From positions 1 to 32,254 of the forward strand of contig JASJBO010000005.1 of assembly GCA_030066475.1 (NCBI GenBank): a stretch of DNA of 32,254 bases, given 5' to 3'. Positions 16,501 through 24,223 of this stretch are shown in pieces (the stretch's first letter is position 1; each line of letters starts with the position of its first letter). The notes under the pieces are model-generated. The model did not search any database. It had not been told where the DNA came from and saw nothing but the letters and a program-made list of their open reading frames with translations. Source of the stretch: Myxococcota bacterium (lineage in GTDB: Bacteria; Myxococcota_A; UBA9160; PR03). Made by a program: the position numbers and the translations under genes.

Positions 16501-16977
16501 GCGGATGCCGAGTCGATCGCGCAGAGCCTGCTGGCGCAGTCGCGTGCCGACCCGGCGCAGGCGGGAGTGCCCCCCGACGCCATGCAGCAGGCCGCCGAGG
16601 CGCAGCAGCGCTTCGCTCGAGCCAGCGATCACGTCACCGTGGCGCGGGAGGCGATGGACCGCGCGGCGGGCGGCATGCAGGCCGACGCCGCTACGCCTCG
16701 CCTCGACCCGGTGCGCGCGGACCAGAACGAGGCGCTGACCGAGCTCGCCGCCGCGCTGGAGCTGCTCGCCCCGCCGCCGCCCCAGTCGGGCGACTCGCAG
16801 CAGCAGCAGCAAGAGCAGCAGCAGGGCGAGAGCGGAGAGCAGGGCGCGCGCAGGCCCCAGGCGCGCTCGGATCCGTCGCAGACGCTCCAGGGCGTGCGGG
16901 ACCGCGAGGCGCAGCGTCGTCGCGAGCGCGCCCAGCAGGCGCCGGGTCCCGGCGACACGGTGGAGAAGGACTGGTGA
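13558..16977 (+). CDS. batB: BatB-BatC fusion: VWA domain, TPR and long coiled-coil region
   Basis: This 1139-residue protein joins two usually separate Bat proteins. Residues 1-335 are BatB: membrane helices at 11-29 and 59-76, a VWA domain with MIDAS DVSRS (99-103), T172 and D200, and a closing helix at 314-332. Residues 350-370 look like an intact signal peptide (LRAGLLVLALGVGGAPAARA) with a peptidase site before Q371. Residues 408-490 carry TPR-like helices (SYNAGLEQMAEREWEAAERLL), as in BatC. About 500-1100 are long Ala/Glu/Arg/Leu coiled coils, ending in a Gln-rich tract and VEKDW. Usual BatB is about 330 and BatC 200-300 residues, so the coiled-coil arm is a large addition. It overlaps batA (ATGA) and batD (GTGA). 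Confidence 0.9.
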   Translation: MSGFRFAEPGWVHALWVVVAYAALLLWLETRGGRALDRFVSPALQARLVRRPSPLRRRLRLLLLGLCLASLVVALMRPQWGFRSVSTRRVGAQLMIALDVSRSMLAEDVAPNRLERAKAEILDLLTYLEGDQVGLVAFAGRASVVSPLTPDFGFLRLVLETLGPNSAGRGGTRLEEPIRKALDGFAEDSGVSQAILLITDGEDHDSFPLEAARAAAERGVRLVAIGFGDEAGAPIPLTDPRTGARTLLRDANGAVVQSRLDGDLLREIALATGGAYVPAGSGVLDLESIYREHIERLTRAPQESSSQVVRNEGFQWAVLLALAFLLASAALTGRAERVELVRRLRHLLPGLRAGLLVLALGVGGAPAARAQPGPPEEPLLEEAAGAEAEVQVEPEREPELEIPEPPRESYNAGLEQMAEREWEAAERLLAAARGAARDDGELRYRATYNLGWLAVQRADELIESEPDEALRWLHVAIDRFREAVRVRPDASDARQNLELTLRRALVLEDSLAQQGEADLASALQELADQQRALLTDARRSVQRLAESSDPNAADAPGLRGEFRSLAARQRRILSDADRLAERAAQERATLEAKAPEERGPEDGMRSAQLGNLLHYLHRARERLGHARRELRQRRGERGFRRASAALGELKRAQDQLRDPVQVLDALITDATEQARYTVARAALEGSLPLPEERRPEPPAWLTPKLLLETQQGLAERTGELHARLEAGLTQAGAASQSDPQAERTLARVREAEPFVRSGSEAMADAVAPLEAGRTPEALEAQQQALRALLEARERFLDLRRLIESAHAAQTQIGAGLAVEEAARAARLPRLAEAQIGNLERAGRIEQQIAEERATLEAGAAAPDADPQALEGQRQRLELADGLLAGAQAAMRTTRDELVAAAGEAPEGEPAEAAREASERALARLEALRRLFFSVVEHLQELARRQLELGDETEAAAGGQLGDLEALAAELVRLGDAQRQRAADAESIAQSLLAQSRADPAQAGVPPDAMQQAAEAQQRFARASDHVTVAREAMDRAAGGMQADAATPRLDPVRADQNEALTELAAALELLAPPPPQSGDSQQQQQEQQQGESGEQGARRPQARSDPSQTLQGVRDREAQRRRERAQQAPGPGDTVEKDW

Positions 16978-18782
16978 GCCGCCGCGCGCCGGCGGCGCTG
17001 CTCGCGGGGCTCCTGGCGGCGAGCGCCGCCTCCGCCCAGCAGGTCGAGCTGCAGGCCGGGCGGGGCCCGCACTACGTGGGCATTCCGATCGAGGTGGTCG
17101 TGAGCGCCGTCGGCTTCGAGGAGGAGCCGCAGCCCGAGATCCGCGTCGCCGATCCCGCGCACGGCGAGCTCGTGCTGGAGGGCGTCACGCCCAGCGTGCG
17201 CACGCAGATGCAGATCGTGGGTGGTCGCGTGACCCAGACGCGCCGGGTGAGCTTCCAGTTCCGCTATCGCTTCACGACCGATCGCACCGGCCTCGCGGAG
17301 CTGGGGCCGTTCGAGCTGACGCAGGGCTCCACCGTGCGGAGCACCGCGAAGCTGCGCCTGCAGCTGCGCGATCTGCGCACCTCCGACCAGGCGCGCGTGG
17401 TGCTCGACCTGCCGGACGATCCGCTCTACGTCGGTCAGCTCGCCACGGTGGCGGTCGAGCTGTGGGTGACCGACGAGGTGCGCGAGAGCCTGCACGCCTA
17501 CCGGCTCGTGTCACCGCTGTTCGGCATGACGGACAGCTTCCGCTTCGAGGACGCCGAGGTGGGTCGTGGCGAGACCGAGCTGGTGGTCGAGACGCCCGAC
17601 GGCTCGCTGTCGCTGCGGGCGACGGCGACGCGCAGGCGCGAGGGCGACCAGAGCTACATGGTGTTCCGCGCCGAGCGCACCGTACTGCCGCTGCGCGCCG
17701 GCGAGTTCGCGCTAGCGCCGACCCAGGTGGTCGTCGACGAGGCCACCCGCAGCCAGCGCGGCTTCTTCGGGCAGCGCACCGTGCTCGCCACCCGCAAGTG
17801 GCGCGCCCAGGACCGCCCGCGCACCCTCACCGTGGCCGCGGTCCCCGCCCTGGGCCGGCCTGCGTCGTTCGGCGGCGCCGTGGGGCGCGGCTTCTCGCTC
17901 GACGTCGACGTCGAGCGCAGCGTCGTGCAGGCCGGCGACCCGATCGCGCTCACACTCACGCTGCGTGGGGAGGGCAACCTCGAGACCGCGGGCCTGCCCC
18001 CGCTCGCGGCCAGCGGGCTGCGCCCGCGCTCCTTCCGCGTGCCGGACGGCGAGCTCACCGGGCACATGGTGGAGGGCGCCAAGCGCTTCCAGACCGTGGT
18101 GCGCGTGCTCGACGAGACGGTCGAGGAGATTCCCGCGCTCGCCTACTCGTGGTTCGACCCCGAGCGCGGCGTGTACGAGACGACCCGCTCCCGGCCGATC
18201 GCCCTCTCGGTGCGGCCGGCGCGCGTGATCGGGGCGGAGGACGTCGTGAGCGGCACGCCCGACGAGCGCGGGGAGTCGGAGGCGGCGCCGCGCGGCGAGG
18301 CGGAGGCGGCGCGCGCCTCCCGGCGTCTCGGCCTGAGCCTCACCGGCGCCGATCTCGCCATCGAGCGCGACCCGGCGCGCGCGCGCGCGAACGAGCGCGC
18401 GGAGGGCCCGGCGCTGCTGTTGGCGCTCTACGCGGGCGGCCTGGCGCTGGTGGGCTTCGCCTGGTGGACTGGGCGGCGCGCCGCGCGCGACCCCGAGACG
18501 CTGCGCCGCCGCCGCGCGCTGCGCGAGGAGCTCGCGGCGATCGACCGGGTGCGCGGGCTTCCCAGCAAGGACGGGGCCCGCGAGCTGGCTCGTGCGCTGC
18601 GGGCGCTGGTGGTGGCCGCAGGAGGCGGACGCAGCGCCGAGCTGGATGCGCTGTTGGCGGAGTGCGAGGCGGTCGAGTTCGCGCCGGGCGAGGCGGCCGA
18701 GGGATGCCTCGATCCGGCGCTGGTCGAGCGGGCCGCCGAGGTGGCGCGGGCGCTGGCGCGCCGCGAGGAGGTCGCAGCGTGA
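16974..18782 (+). CDS. batD: BatD, large periplasmic membrane-anchored protein
   Basis: This 602-residue protein has a signal peptide (1-21, cut after ASA), a long periplasmic region of repeated beta domains (22-470) with VGIPIEVVVSAVGFEEEPQPEI at the start and a second Ig-like module beginning SLDVDVERSVVQAGDPIALTLTLRGEGNLE, a membrane helix at about 480-499, and a cytoplasmic helical tail. The RGEGNLE segment is a family hallmark of BatD. It starts at GTG overlapping the fusion gene and overlaps batE (GTGA). It probably binds the periplasmic coiled-coil part of the fusion protein; that is inference. Confidence 0.9.
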   Translation: MSRRAPAALLAGLLAASAASAQQVELQAGRGPHYVGIPIEVVVSAVGFEEEPQPEIRVADPAHGELVLEGVTPSVRTQMQIVGGRVTQTRRVSFQFRYRFTTDRTGLAELGPFELTQGSTVRSTAKLRLQLRDLRTSDQARVVLDLPDDPLYVGQLATVAVELWVTDEVRESLHAYRLVSPLFGMTDSFRFEDAEVGRGETELVVETPDGSLSLRATATRRREGDQSYMVFRAERTVLPLRAGEFALAPTQVVVDEATRSQRGFFGQRTVLATRKWRAQDRPRTLTVAAVPALGRPASFGGAVGRGFSLDVDVERSVVQAGDPIALTLTLRGEGNLETAGLPPLAASGLRPRSFRVPDGELTGHMVEGAKRFQTVVRVLDETVEEIPALAYSWFDPERGVYETTRSRPIALSVRPARVIGAEDVVSGTPDERGESEAAPRGEAEAARASRRLGLSLTGADLAIERDPARARANERAEGPALLLALYAGGLALVGFAWWTGRRAARDPETLRRRRALREELAAIDRVRGLPSKDGARELARALRALVVAAGGGRSAELDALLAECEAVEFAPGEAAEGCLDPALVERAAEVARALARREEVAA

Positions 18783-19591
18783 GGCGGTCCCTCCCGCTGG
18801 CCTCGATCCTGGCCGCCGCCTGTCTCGCACTCGCGGCCCCCGGGCACGCGGCCGACGAGTCGCTCTTCGAGCAGGGCGTCGAGGCCTACACGGCCGCGCT
18901 CGAGACCTCCGATCGCGACGCCCGGCTCGCCGCCTTCCGCCGCGCCGAGCGGCTGTTCGAGGCCGCGGCCCGGCGCGGGGGGGCGAGCGCCGCACTGCAG
19001 ACCAACCTCGGCAACGCGGCGCTCCAGGGCGATCACCTCGGCGGCGCCGTGCTCGCCTACCGGCGCGCCCTGCGGATCGACCCCGATCACGCGCGTGCAC
19101 TCCAGAACCTCGACCACGCCCGCAGCCTGCTGCCCGACTGGGTGCCGCGTCCGCAGGAGCACGGGCTGCTCGACACCTTCTTCTTCTGGCACCGCACCCT
19201 GTCGGCCGGTCAGCGCCAGACGCTCGGGGCCTGGCTGTTCGCCGCGGCCGCCGTCCTGCTCGCCACCGGGATCCGCTGGCGGATCGGGGCGCTGCGGGCG
19301 CTGGCCGTCGTGCCGGCCTTGGCCTGGGGGGCGCTGCTCGCCTCGGTCGCGCTCGAGGGCGGCGGGGAGGCCTGGGCGGTCGTGACCGTCGACGAGGTCG
19401 TCGCGCGCTCCGCCGACTCCGAGCTCGCTCCGAGCCCGTTCTCCGCACCGCTCCCCGGCGGCACCGAAGTGGTCGTGGTCGAGCGCCGCGAGCCCTGGCT
19501 GCGCGTCCGCCTGGCGGGCGGCCGCGACGCCTGGCTGCGCGCCTCGAGCGTGACGGCGGTCGACGCGCGCGACCCGTCGCCCGTCCAGTAG
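18779..19591 (+). CDS. batE: BatE, TPR and SH3-like domain protein
   Basis: This 270-residue protein has a signal peptide (1-24, cut after GHA), TPR repeats (28-120, with TNLGNAALQGDHLGGAVLAYRRALRIDPDHARALQNL), the family marker FFFWHRTLS (about 134-142), two membrane helices (149-164 and 171-191) and a C-terminal bacterial SH3-like domain (198-262, ending EPWLRVRLAGGRDAWLRASSV). This is the full BatE layout. It starts at GTG within the batD stop. It is the last Bat gene; the EthD gene follows after 27 bases. Confidence 0.9.
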   Translation: MRRSLPLASILAAACLALAAPGHAADESLFEQGVEAYTAALETSDRDARLAAFRRAERLFEAAARRGGASAALQTNLGNAALQGDHLGGAVLAYRRALRIDPDHARALQNLDHARSLLPDWVPRPQEHGLLDTFFFWHRTLSAGQRQTLGAWLFAAAAVLLATGIRWRIGALRALAVVPALAWGALLASVALEGGGEAWAVVTVDEVVARSADSELAPSPFSAPLPGGTEVVVVERREPWLRVRLAGGRDAWLRASSVTAVDARDPSPVQ

Positions 19592-19618
19592 ACTCGTCGA
19601 CGTTCGGCTGGAGGACCC

Positions 19619-20323
19619 GTGGAGAAGCTCGTGTACGTGCTCTGGAAGCCCGAGGGACTCGCGCCCGCGGCGTTCCGCGACGCGCTGCTGGGGGAGGTGG
19701 CGCCGACGCTGGCCGAGCACGGGGCGCGGCACCGTGTCGTGCTGGCGTGCGACGAGCACTGCGAGCCGGTGCAGAAGGCGCGCATCACCCGGCTCGACCC
19801 GCCGCTGGGCGGCATGGTGAGCTTCTGGCTCGACAGCGTCGACGACCGCGCACCGCTCGAGGCCGCGATCGCGGCCCACAGCGGGCGGCTGGCGGGCTAC
19901 CTGGTCACCGAGTCGGTGCCGCGCCGCAACCAGACGCACCGCGCGCCGGTCGGGGAGCGCACCCCCGGCATCACCATGCTGACCTGCATCGAGAAGCCCG
20001 ACCGGCTCACCACCGAGGACTGGATCGCGCACTGGCACGGGCACCACACGCCGATGGCGAACGAGGTGCAGTGCACCTACCTCTACGTGCGCAACGTGGT
20101 GGCGCGCGCGCTCACGGCCGACGCGCCGCCCTGGCGCGGGATCGTCGAGGAGGGCTTTCCCACCGAGGCGGTCACCGACCCGATGCTCTGGTACAAGGCC
20201 GACGGCGACCCGGCCCGCTTCAAGCGCCACCTCGACCGCATGCTCGACAGCGTGCGGACCTTCCTCGACATCGACCGGGTCGAGCACCACCCGATGTCCG
20301 AATACCGCCTCGACGCCGGCTAG
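19619..20323 (+). CDS. EthD-domain protein
   Basis: This 234-residue protein has a clear EthD/dimeric alpha-beta-barrel domain at about 118-225 (ITMLTCIEKPDRLTTEDWIAHWHGHHTPMANEV). The N-terminal half (1-100, VYVLWKPEGLAPAAFRDALLGEV) looks like a diverged second copy of the same fold, so it may form a barrel on its own. EthD was first found with the EthB cytochrome P450 of ether degradation; relatives often have small hydrophobic substrates. GTG start with GGAGGA five bases upstream. It lies 27 bases after batE and may be co-transcribed, although no functional tie to Bat is evident. Confidence 0.85.
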   Translation: MEKLVYVLWKPEGLAPAAFRDALLGEVAPTLAEHGARHRVVLACDEHCEPVQKARITRLDPPLGGMVSFWLDSVDDRAPLEAAIAAHSGRLAGYLVTESVPRRNQTHRAPVGERTPGITMLTCIEKPDRLTTEDWIAHWHGHHTPMANEVQCTYLYVRNVVARALTADAPPWRGIVEEGFPTEAVTDPMLWYKADGDPARFKRHLDRMLDSVRTFLDIDRVEHHPMSEYRLDAG

Positions 20324-20483
20324 CGGGGTCGCGCGGCCAGCGTGGTTCGGCTGACTGGAGCCGATCTTCACTCTCCCTGCCAATCACTCGATCGTAGAAG
20401 GCCGATCCGACCCGCGCTCGCGTATCCTAGATCGGGAGTCGTAGTCGATCTCCGATCGCGGCGATCCGAGTTTCGAGGCCAAC

Positions 20484-21296
20484 GTGACCAGGAAGATCCT
20501 ATCTCCTCTGGCTGTCTGCTTGCTGGTGGTTGCCATCGCGCCGCAGGCGGCCGCCTTCTCCGTCTTCGGGGAGATCGGCGTCACGGTGCCGGCGGTGATG
20601 GCATGGACGCCGCGCTGGTCCGCGGAGCCCGATCCCTTTGGGCTCGGGACCGGATTGCACGACGGGATTCAGGTCGGCGTGGACGCGGGGTTCGGGGCAG
20701 CGATCGGTGTGCCCGAGATCGCTTTGCTCTACGGCATGAGCGAAGCGTTCGTCACGTTCGACGCGACGCTTCCGGGATCGTTCGAGATGACGATCGCCGC
20801 GGAGCCCTTCCCGGCAGGCAGCGAGAAGTTCTTCGGCCGCGCGTTCGTCTACTACCAGCTTGCTTCCGATCGCCTGCTGACGAACGGCCAGCGCTTCGAC
20901 GGCCTCGTCATCACGGACGCCAGGATCCAGATCAACAGCACCCGCATCTCCGAAGGAATCTGGTTCCTGCACGCGATCGGGACCTCGCTCGCCGGAGCTC
21001 AGAACGGTGCACCTCGACGAGCTGCTCGATCGAACCGGGAGCGAGTTCCTTCCGCAGGCCGAATGCAAGGGCCTGGCGCTGCGCGTCGCGTCCACGCCTT
21101 GTCTCGTGAGGACGGCCCCACAGCTGCTCGAGCGAACTCTGCGCAACCTGGTCAGCAATGCGGTTCGCTACACCGAGATCGTGGGGTCTATTGGTGCGTT
21201 CTTGGCGAGCGTCCGATAACAGGTTTTCGGTCAAATCTACGCAGGACGAGGGGAAAGGCCTCCCGTGTGGGGCGGCTGGTGAACGTGGTGGCCTAG
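20484..21296 (+). pseudogene. Exported protein gene with its 3' end replaced
   Basis: The first 170 or so residues look like a real secreted protein: a signal peptide (VTRKILSPLAVCLLVVAIAPQAAA) then a Gly/Phe-rich beta region (FSVFGEIGVTVPAVMAW through ISEGIWFLHAIGTSLAG). At about 20985-21006 the reading enters a stretch that, in another frame, encodes part of a histidine kinase; the remaining 98 codons of the open frame are Arg/Gly/Ala-rich out-of-frame sequence. The natural C-terminus is thus lost. Given the PEP-CTERM genes beside it, a sorting tail may have been removed, but this cannot be shown. GC is visibly lower than in the Bat genes. I do not recognise the domain. Confidence 0.6.
20989..21220 (+). 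pseudogene. Sensor histidine kinase remnant (N-box region)
   Basis: The frame starting near 20989 encodes PELRTVHLDELLDRTGSEF, then AECKGLALRV and LLERTLRNLVSNAVRYTE. This is the segment between the His-phosphotransfer helices and the ATP-binding N-box of proteobacterial hybrid kinases. After RYTE the similarity jumps one frame (GLLVRSWRASD, where the family has GxLLGxRRRGD), so a frameshift lies near 21180. No H-box precedes it and no G-box follows. It is a fragment of about 230 bases, joined to the exported-protein gene upstream. Confidence 0.65.
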
Positions 21297-21422
21297 CAGC
21301 GCGCGCTGCGAGCGGCGGGGAGCGAAGTCACGCGGGTAGCGACGCGGTTCCCCGTGTACCTCCTGCATCTGCTAGCGTTCGGGGAAGCTGACTCGTGTTG
21401 GCTGTTCGCTGAGGTGGTGCCG

Positions 21423-22004
21423 ATGTCTCCTCGCTGCTGCAGGGCCGCTCTTCAGGCCGTTCTCTTCTCCCTCACGACCATCTGTGCGATCCCGAACGAA
21501 GCGCGAGCGCTGATCATCGGCCAGACAGTCGATGCTGGCGAGGAGCTGATCGTCGAGTTCCAGCTAGATCCCGCTCGGGTCGATTCGGGTGGTCTAGAGC
21601 CCGATGTCGTCGCCTATCTGGCTGTTCTCGTCGGTTGGTCGTACAGCGACAGGGGGCCGGTCATCAGCGAGCTGTTCGATTCGGACGGCACGTTCCTGGA
21701 CGATCACGCGTATCCCCGGATCGACTTCAGGGCGCTGGGCACGCAGTTCGGCTTCTTTCACCTGGGCGATGTCTTCAGCGATCTCGGCGGGACCTTCACC
21801 TTCAAGAATCTCGCTGATCCGCCCCTGTACATCGAGGATCTGGAATTCGATGCCTACTACAAGGCAGGTGGAGCGTGGGCTCTTACGGGCACTACGGGCT
21901 CGTTCACCATCGTGCCTGAGCCGGGTACTGGGATCCTCCTGGCTCTGGGCCTGGCTTGTGGTTCGCTAGCCGACAGACAGCACCGCCCTCGGCGCTCCAG
22001 CTGA
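21423..22004 (+). CDS. PEP-CTERM-anchored exported protein
   Basis: This 193-residue protein has an N-terminal signal peptide (about 1-29, ending NEARA), a small beta-rich body with no recognised domain (Asp/Phe-rich, GTFTFKNLADPPLYIEDLEFDAYYK), and a C-terminal PEP-CTERM signal: VPEP at 164-167, a short hydrophobic helix (ILLALGLACGSLA) and a basic end (RQHRPRRSS). Such proteins are processed by exosortase and sent to the envelope or exopolysaccharide matrix. Exosortase is not in the window. The ATG has GAGGTGG five bases upstream. The DNA is lower in GC than the flanks. No promoter was identified in the 21221-21422 gap. Confidence 0.85.
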   Translation: MSPRCCRAALQAVLFSLTTICAIPNEARALIIGQTVDAGEELIVEFQLDPARVDSGGLEPDVVAYLAVLVGWSYSDRGPVISELFDSDGTFLDDHAYPRIDFRALGTQFGFFHLGDVFSDLGGTFTFKNLADPPLYIEDLEFDAYYKAGGAWALTGTTGSFTIVPEPGTGILLALGLACGSLADRQHRPRRSS

Positions 22005-22187
22005 CGACTGCGTCCTCCTTCGCTGAGTCGACTGAGGGACCGGCGCCTCGCGGACGGGAAGGTGGCGACGCGAGGCACGCTGCTACCTCGACCCGCGCCT
22101 CATCGGGGAAGGGGAGGGACCGCCACACCGGCGGGCATTCCACCATGTGCGACCGCCGTCGCGCACTTCCTTGGAGAGCCGCCGATA

Positions 22188-22488
22188 TCCCGCTTCTCGC
22201 GCTGGGCCGTCCTGCCCGAACGCTCGTTCGCGTTCCTGCTCCTCGCTCTCGCCCCGCTCCAGGCTGCCGCCAACTCCGTCGCGGACTTCAACCTGACCGC
22301 GTTCGGCAACGTGACGGGCACCAGTGAGGTCGAGGGTCACGGCGCCATCTTCGGGGACCGACCGGAGCGGGGGGCTGCTGCACGGCCCGGACGACTACGC
22401 AGCCGTGCCCGAGCCCGGCACGGGGCTTCTGGTCGCGCTGGGCACTGCGGGGCTGCTCGCGAGCCGGCGCCGGCTGGCGCGCGCGTAG
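22188..22488 (+). pseudogene. Decayed PEP-CTERM gene, choice-of-anchor A-like N-terminus
   Basis: One frame gives a signal-peptide-like segment (ERSFAFLLLALAPLQAAA, from about 22218) and NSVADFNLTAFGNVTGTSEVEGHGAIFGD, which resembles the start of choice-of-anchor A domains. From about 22366 the coding sense moves to a different frame, ending DDYAAVPEPGTGLLVALGTAGLLASRRRLARA with a stop at 22486, a full PEP-CTERM tail. The break falls near a run of six G (22369-22374). Even with the frame repaired the product would be about 90 residues, far short of a normal anchor-A domain, so an internal deletion is also likely. No ATG, GTG or TTG starts the first frame nearby. Confidence 0.65.
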
Positions 22489-22497
22489 GCGGGCCGC

Positions 22498-23526
22498 TCA
22501 GGCCCGCCCGCGCACCAGCAGCTCGCCGATCTGCACCGCGTTGAGCGCGGCGCCCTTGGCGAGCTGGTCGCCCACGACCCACAGGGCGAGTCCGCGGCCG
22601 TCGGGGACCGAGACGTCCTGGCGGACCCGGCCCACGAACACCTCGTCGCGCTCGGAGGCCTCGATCGGCGTGGGGTAGACGTCGGCGGCGGCGTCGTCCT
22701 CGACCACCAGGCCCGGCGCGTTGCGCAGCGCCGCGAGCGCCTCGTCGCGGCTCACGGCGCGCTCGAGCTCGAGGTTGAGCGACGCGGCGTGCGAGCGGAA
22801 CACCGGCACGCGCACGCAGGTGGCGCTCGCCAGCAGCGCCTCGTGGTGCAGGATCTTGCGCCCCTCCCAGAGGAGCTTCATCTCCTCCTTGGTGTAGAGG
22901 TTGTCCTGCACGGCGTCGATGCGCGGGATCAGGTTGAAGGCGATCTGCTTGGGCTGGTGCTTGACCTGGAGCGGTCGGCCCGCGGCCCAGTCGCGCACCT
23001 GCTGGTCGAGCTCGTCCATCGCCTGAGCGCCCGCGCCGCTGATCGCCTGGTAGCTCGACATCACCACGCGGCGCACGCCGAACGCGCGGTGCAGCGGCGC
23101 GGTCGCCATCAGCGCCACGATGGTGGTGCAGTTCGGGTTCGCGATGATGCCGTTGTGCGCGAAGGCGTCTTCGGGGTTGATCTCGGGGACCACGAGCGGG
23201 ACGTCGTCCTGGTACCGGAAGGCGCTCGAGTTGTCGATCACCACCGCGCCGGCGCGCGCCGCGGCCGGCGCGAACTGCTTCGAGGTGCCGCCGCCGGCGC
23301 TGAAGAACGCGTGGTCGACGCCCGCGAAGGAGTCCTCGGTGAGCTCCTCGACGACGAACTCCTCGCCGCGGAAGCGCAGCGTGCGGCCGACGCTGCGCCG
23401 GCTCGCCAGCAGGACAAGGCGGCCGATCGGGTAGTCGCGGGCCTCGAGCAGGCGCAGGAACTCGGCGCCCACGGCGCCGGTGGCGCCCGCCACGGCCACG
23501 GTCAGAGCGGTGTTCGGTTCGGCCAT
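22498..23526 (-). CDS. asd: Aspartate-semialdehyde dehydrogenase
   Basis: This 342-residue cytoplasmic enzyme makes aspartate semialdehyde from aspartyl phosphate with NADPH, feeding lysine, diaminopimelate, threonine and methionine synthesis. Seen are the nucleotide motif GATGAVG (14-20), the SAGGGTSK phosphate loop (76-83), the catalytic C133 in NPNCTT, the substrate-binding Q of SSYQAISGAG, and the base His in FRSHAASLN. Length is normal for the family (330-370). The ATG has GGAG about 10 bases upstream. It is divergent from the alkyltransferase gene across 157 bases. No lysine riboswitch was recognised in that gap. Confidence 0.97.
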   Translation of the reverse strand: MAEPNTALTVAVAGATGAVGAEFLRLLEARDYPIGRLVLLASRRSVGRTLRFRGEEFVVEELTEDSFAGVDHAFFSAGGGTSKQFAPAAARAGAVVIDNSSAFRYQDDVPLVVPEINPEDAFAHNGIIANPNCTTIVALMATAPLHRAFGVRRVVMSSYQAISGAGAQAMDELDQQVRDWAAGRPLQVKHQPKQIAFNLIPRIDAVQDNLYTKEEMKLLWEGRKILHHEALLASATCVRVPVFRSHAASLNLELERAVSRDEALAALRNAPGLVVEDDAAADVYPTPIEASERDEVFVGRVRQDVSVPDGRGLALWVVGDQLAKGAALNAVQIGELLVRGRA

Positions 23527-23683
23527 CGGAGTCTCTCCGCCGGGCCCCCGCGGCCCGATCGACCGGCCGAACATACGGAATCGGCCCGTCGTTGGCGACG
23601 CCGCGCGCGCGGGCAGCAGGTCCGAAAAGCGCCAGAACCGCGGGCGCATCGGGGCGATGCTCCGCCCGCGCCCCGGAGGTCCC

Positions 23684-24223
23684 ATGCCGTCCAGACACAT
23701 CGAGTACACCGTGGCCGCGACCCGGCTCGGACTGCTGCTGGTCGCCGCCACCGAGCGCGGCGTGTGCCACGTGCGCTTCGGCGACCGGGCGCCCGAGCTC
23801 GAGGCGGGGCTGGCGCGCGAGTTCCCGTATGCCTCGATCCGCTGCAACGAGGTGGCGCTGAAGCCCTGGCGCGACGCGCTCGTGAGCTACGTGGAGGGCC
23901 ACAGCGCGCGGATCGACGTGCCGCTCGACGTGGGTGGCAGCCGCTTCGAGCGGCGCGTGTGGGACGCGCTGCGCCGCATCCCGCGCGGACACACGCGCAG
24001 CTACGGGGCCGTGGCGGCCGAGATCGGTGCGCCGCGGGGGGCGCGCGCGGTGGCGCGCGCGTGCGCCCGCAACCCGGTGCCGCTCGCGATCCCGTGTCAC
24101 CGCGTCGTGCCGGCGCGCGGGGGCAGCGGGGGCTACCGCTTCGGAGCCGAGCGCAAGCGGGCGCTCCTGGCGCTCGAGAGCGCCGAGCCCGCTCAGCCGC
24201 CCGAACCGGCCTCGGCCAGGTAG
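23684..24223 (+). CDS. ogt: Methylated-DNA-[protein]-cysteine S-methyltransferase
   Basis: This 179-residue suicide repair enzyme transfers alkyl groups from O6-alkylguanine to its own cysteine. The active site IPCHRVVP holds C138. The arginine finger is R121 in RGARAVARACARNP, and SYGAVAAEIG is the recognition region. The N-terminal domain (1-80) is of the Ada/Ogt type without the Ada zinc or AraC parts. GGAGG four bases before the ATG decides the start over an upstream in-frame ATG at 23657. The 3' end overlaps a convergent small ORF by 31 bases. The ogt symbol is by architecture only. Confidence 0.93.
   Translation: MPSRHIEYTVAATRLGLLLVAATERGVCHVRFGDRAPELEAGLAREFPYASIRCNEVALKPWRDALVSYVEGHSARIDVPLDVGGSRFERRVWDALRRIPRGHTRSYGAVAAEIGAPRGARAVARACARNPVPLAIPCHRVVPARGGSGGYRFGAERKRALLALESAEPAQPPEPASAR

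Noticed and set aside
16790..16830. Gln-codon (CAG/CAA) tract as a tandem repeat locus
   Set aside because: A short low-complexity stretch inside the BatB-BatC coding frame; ordinary for the end of a coiled-coil protein.
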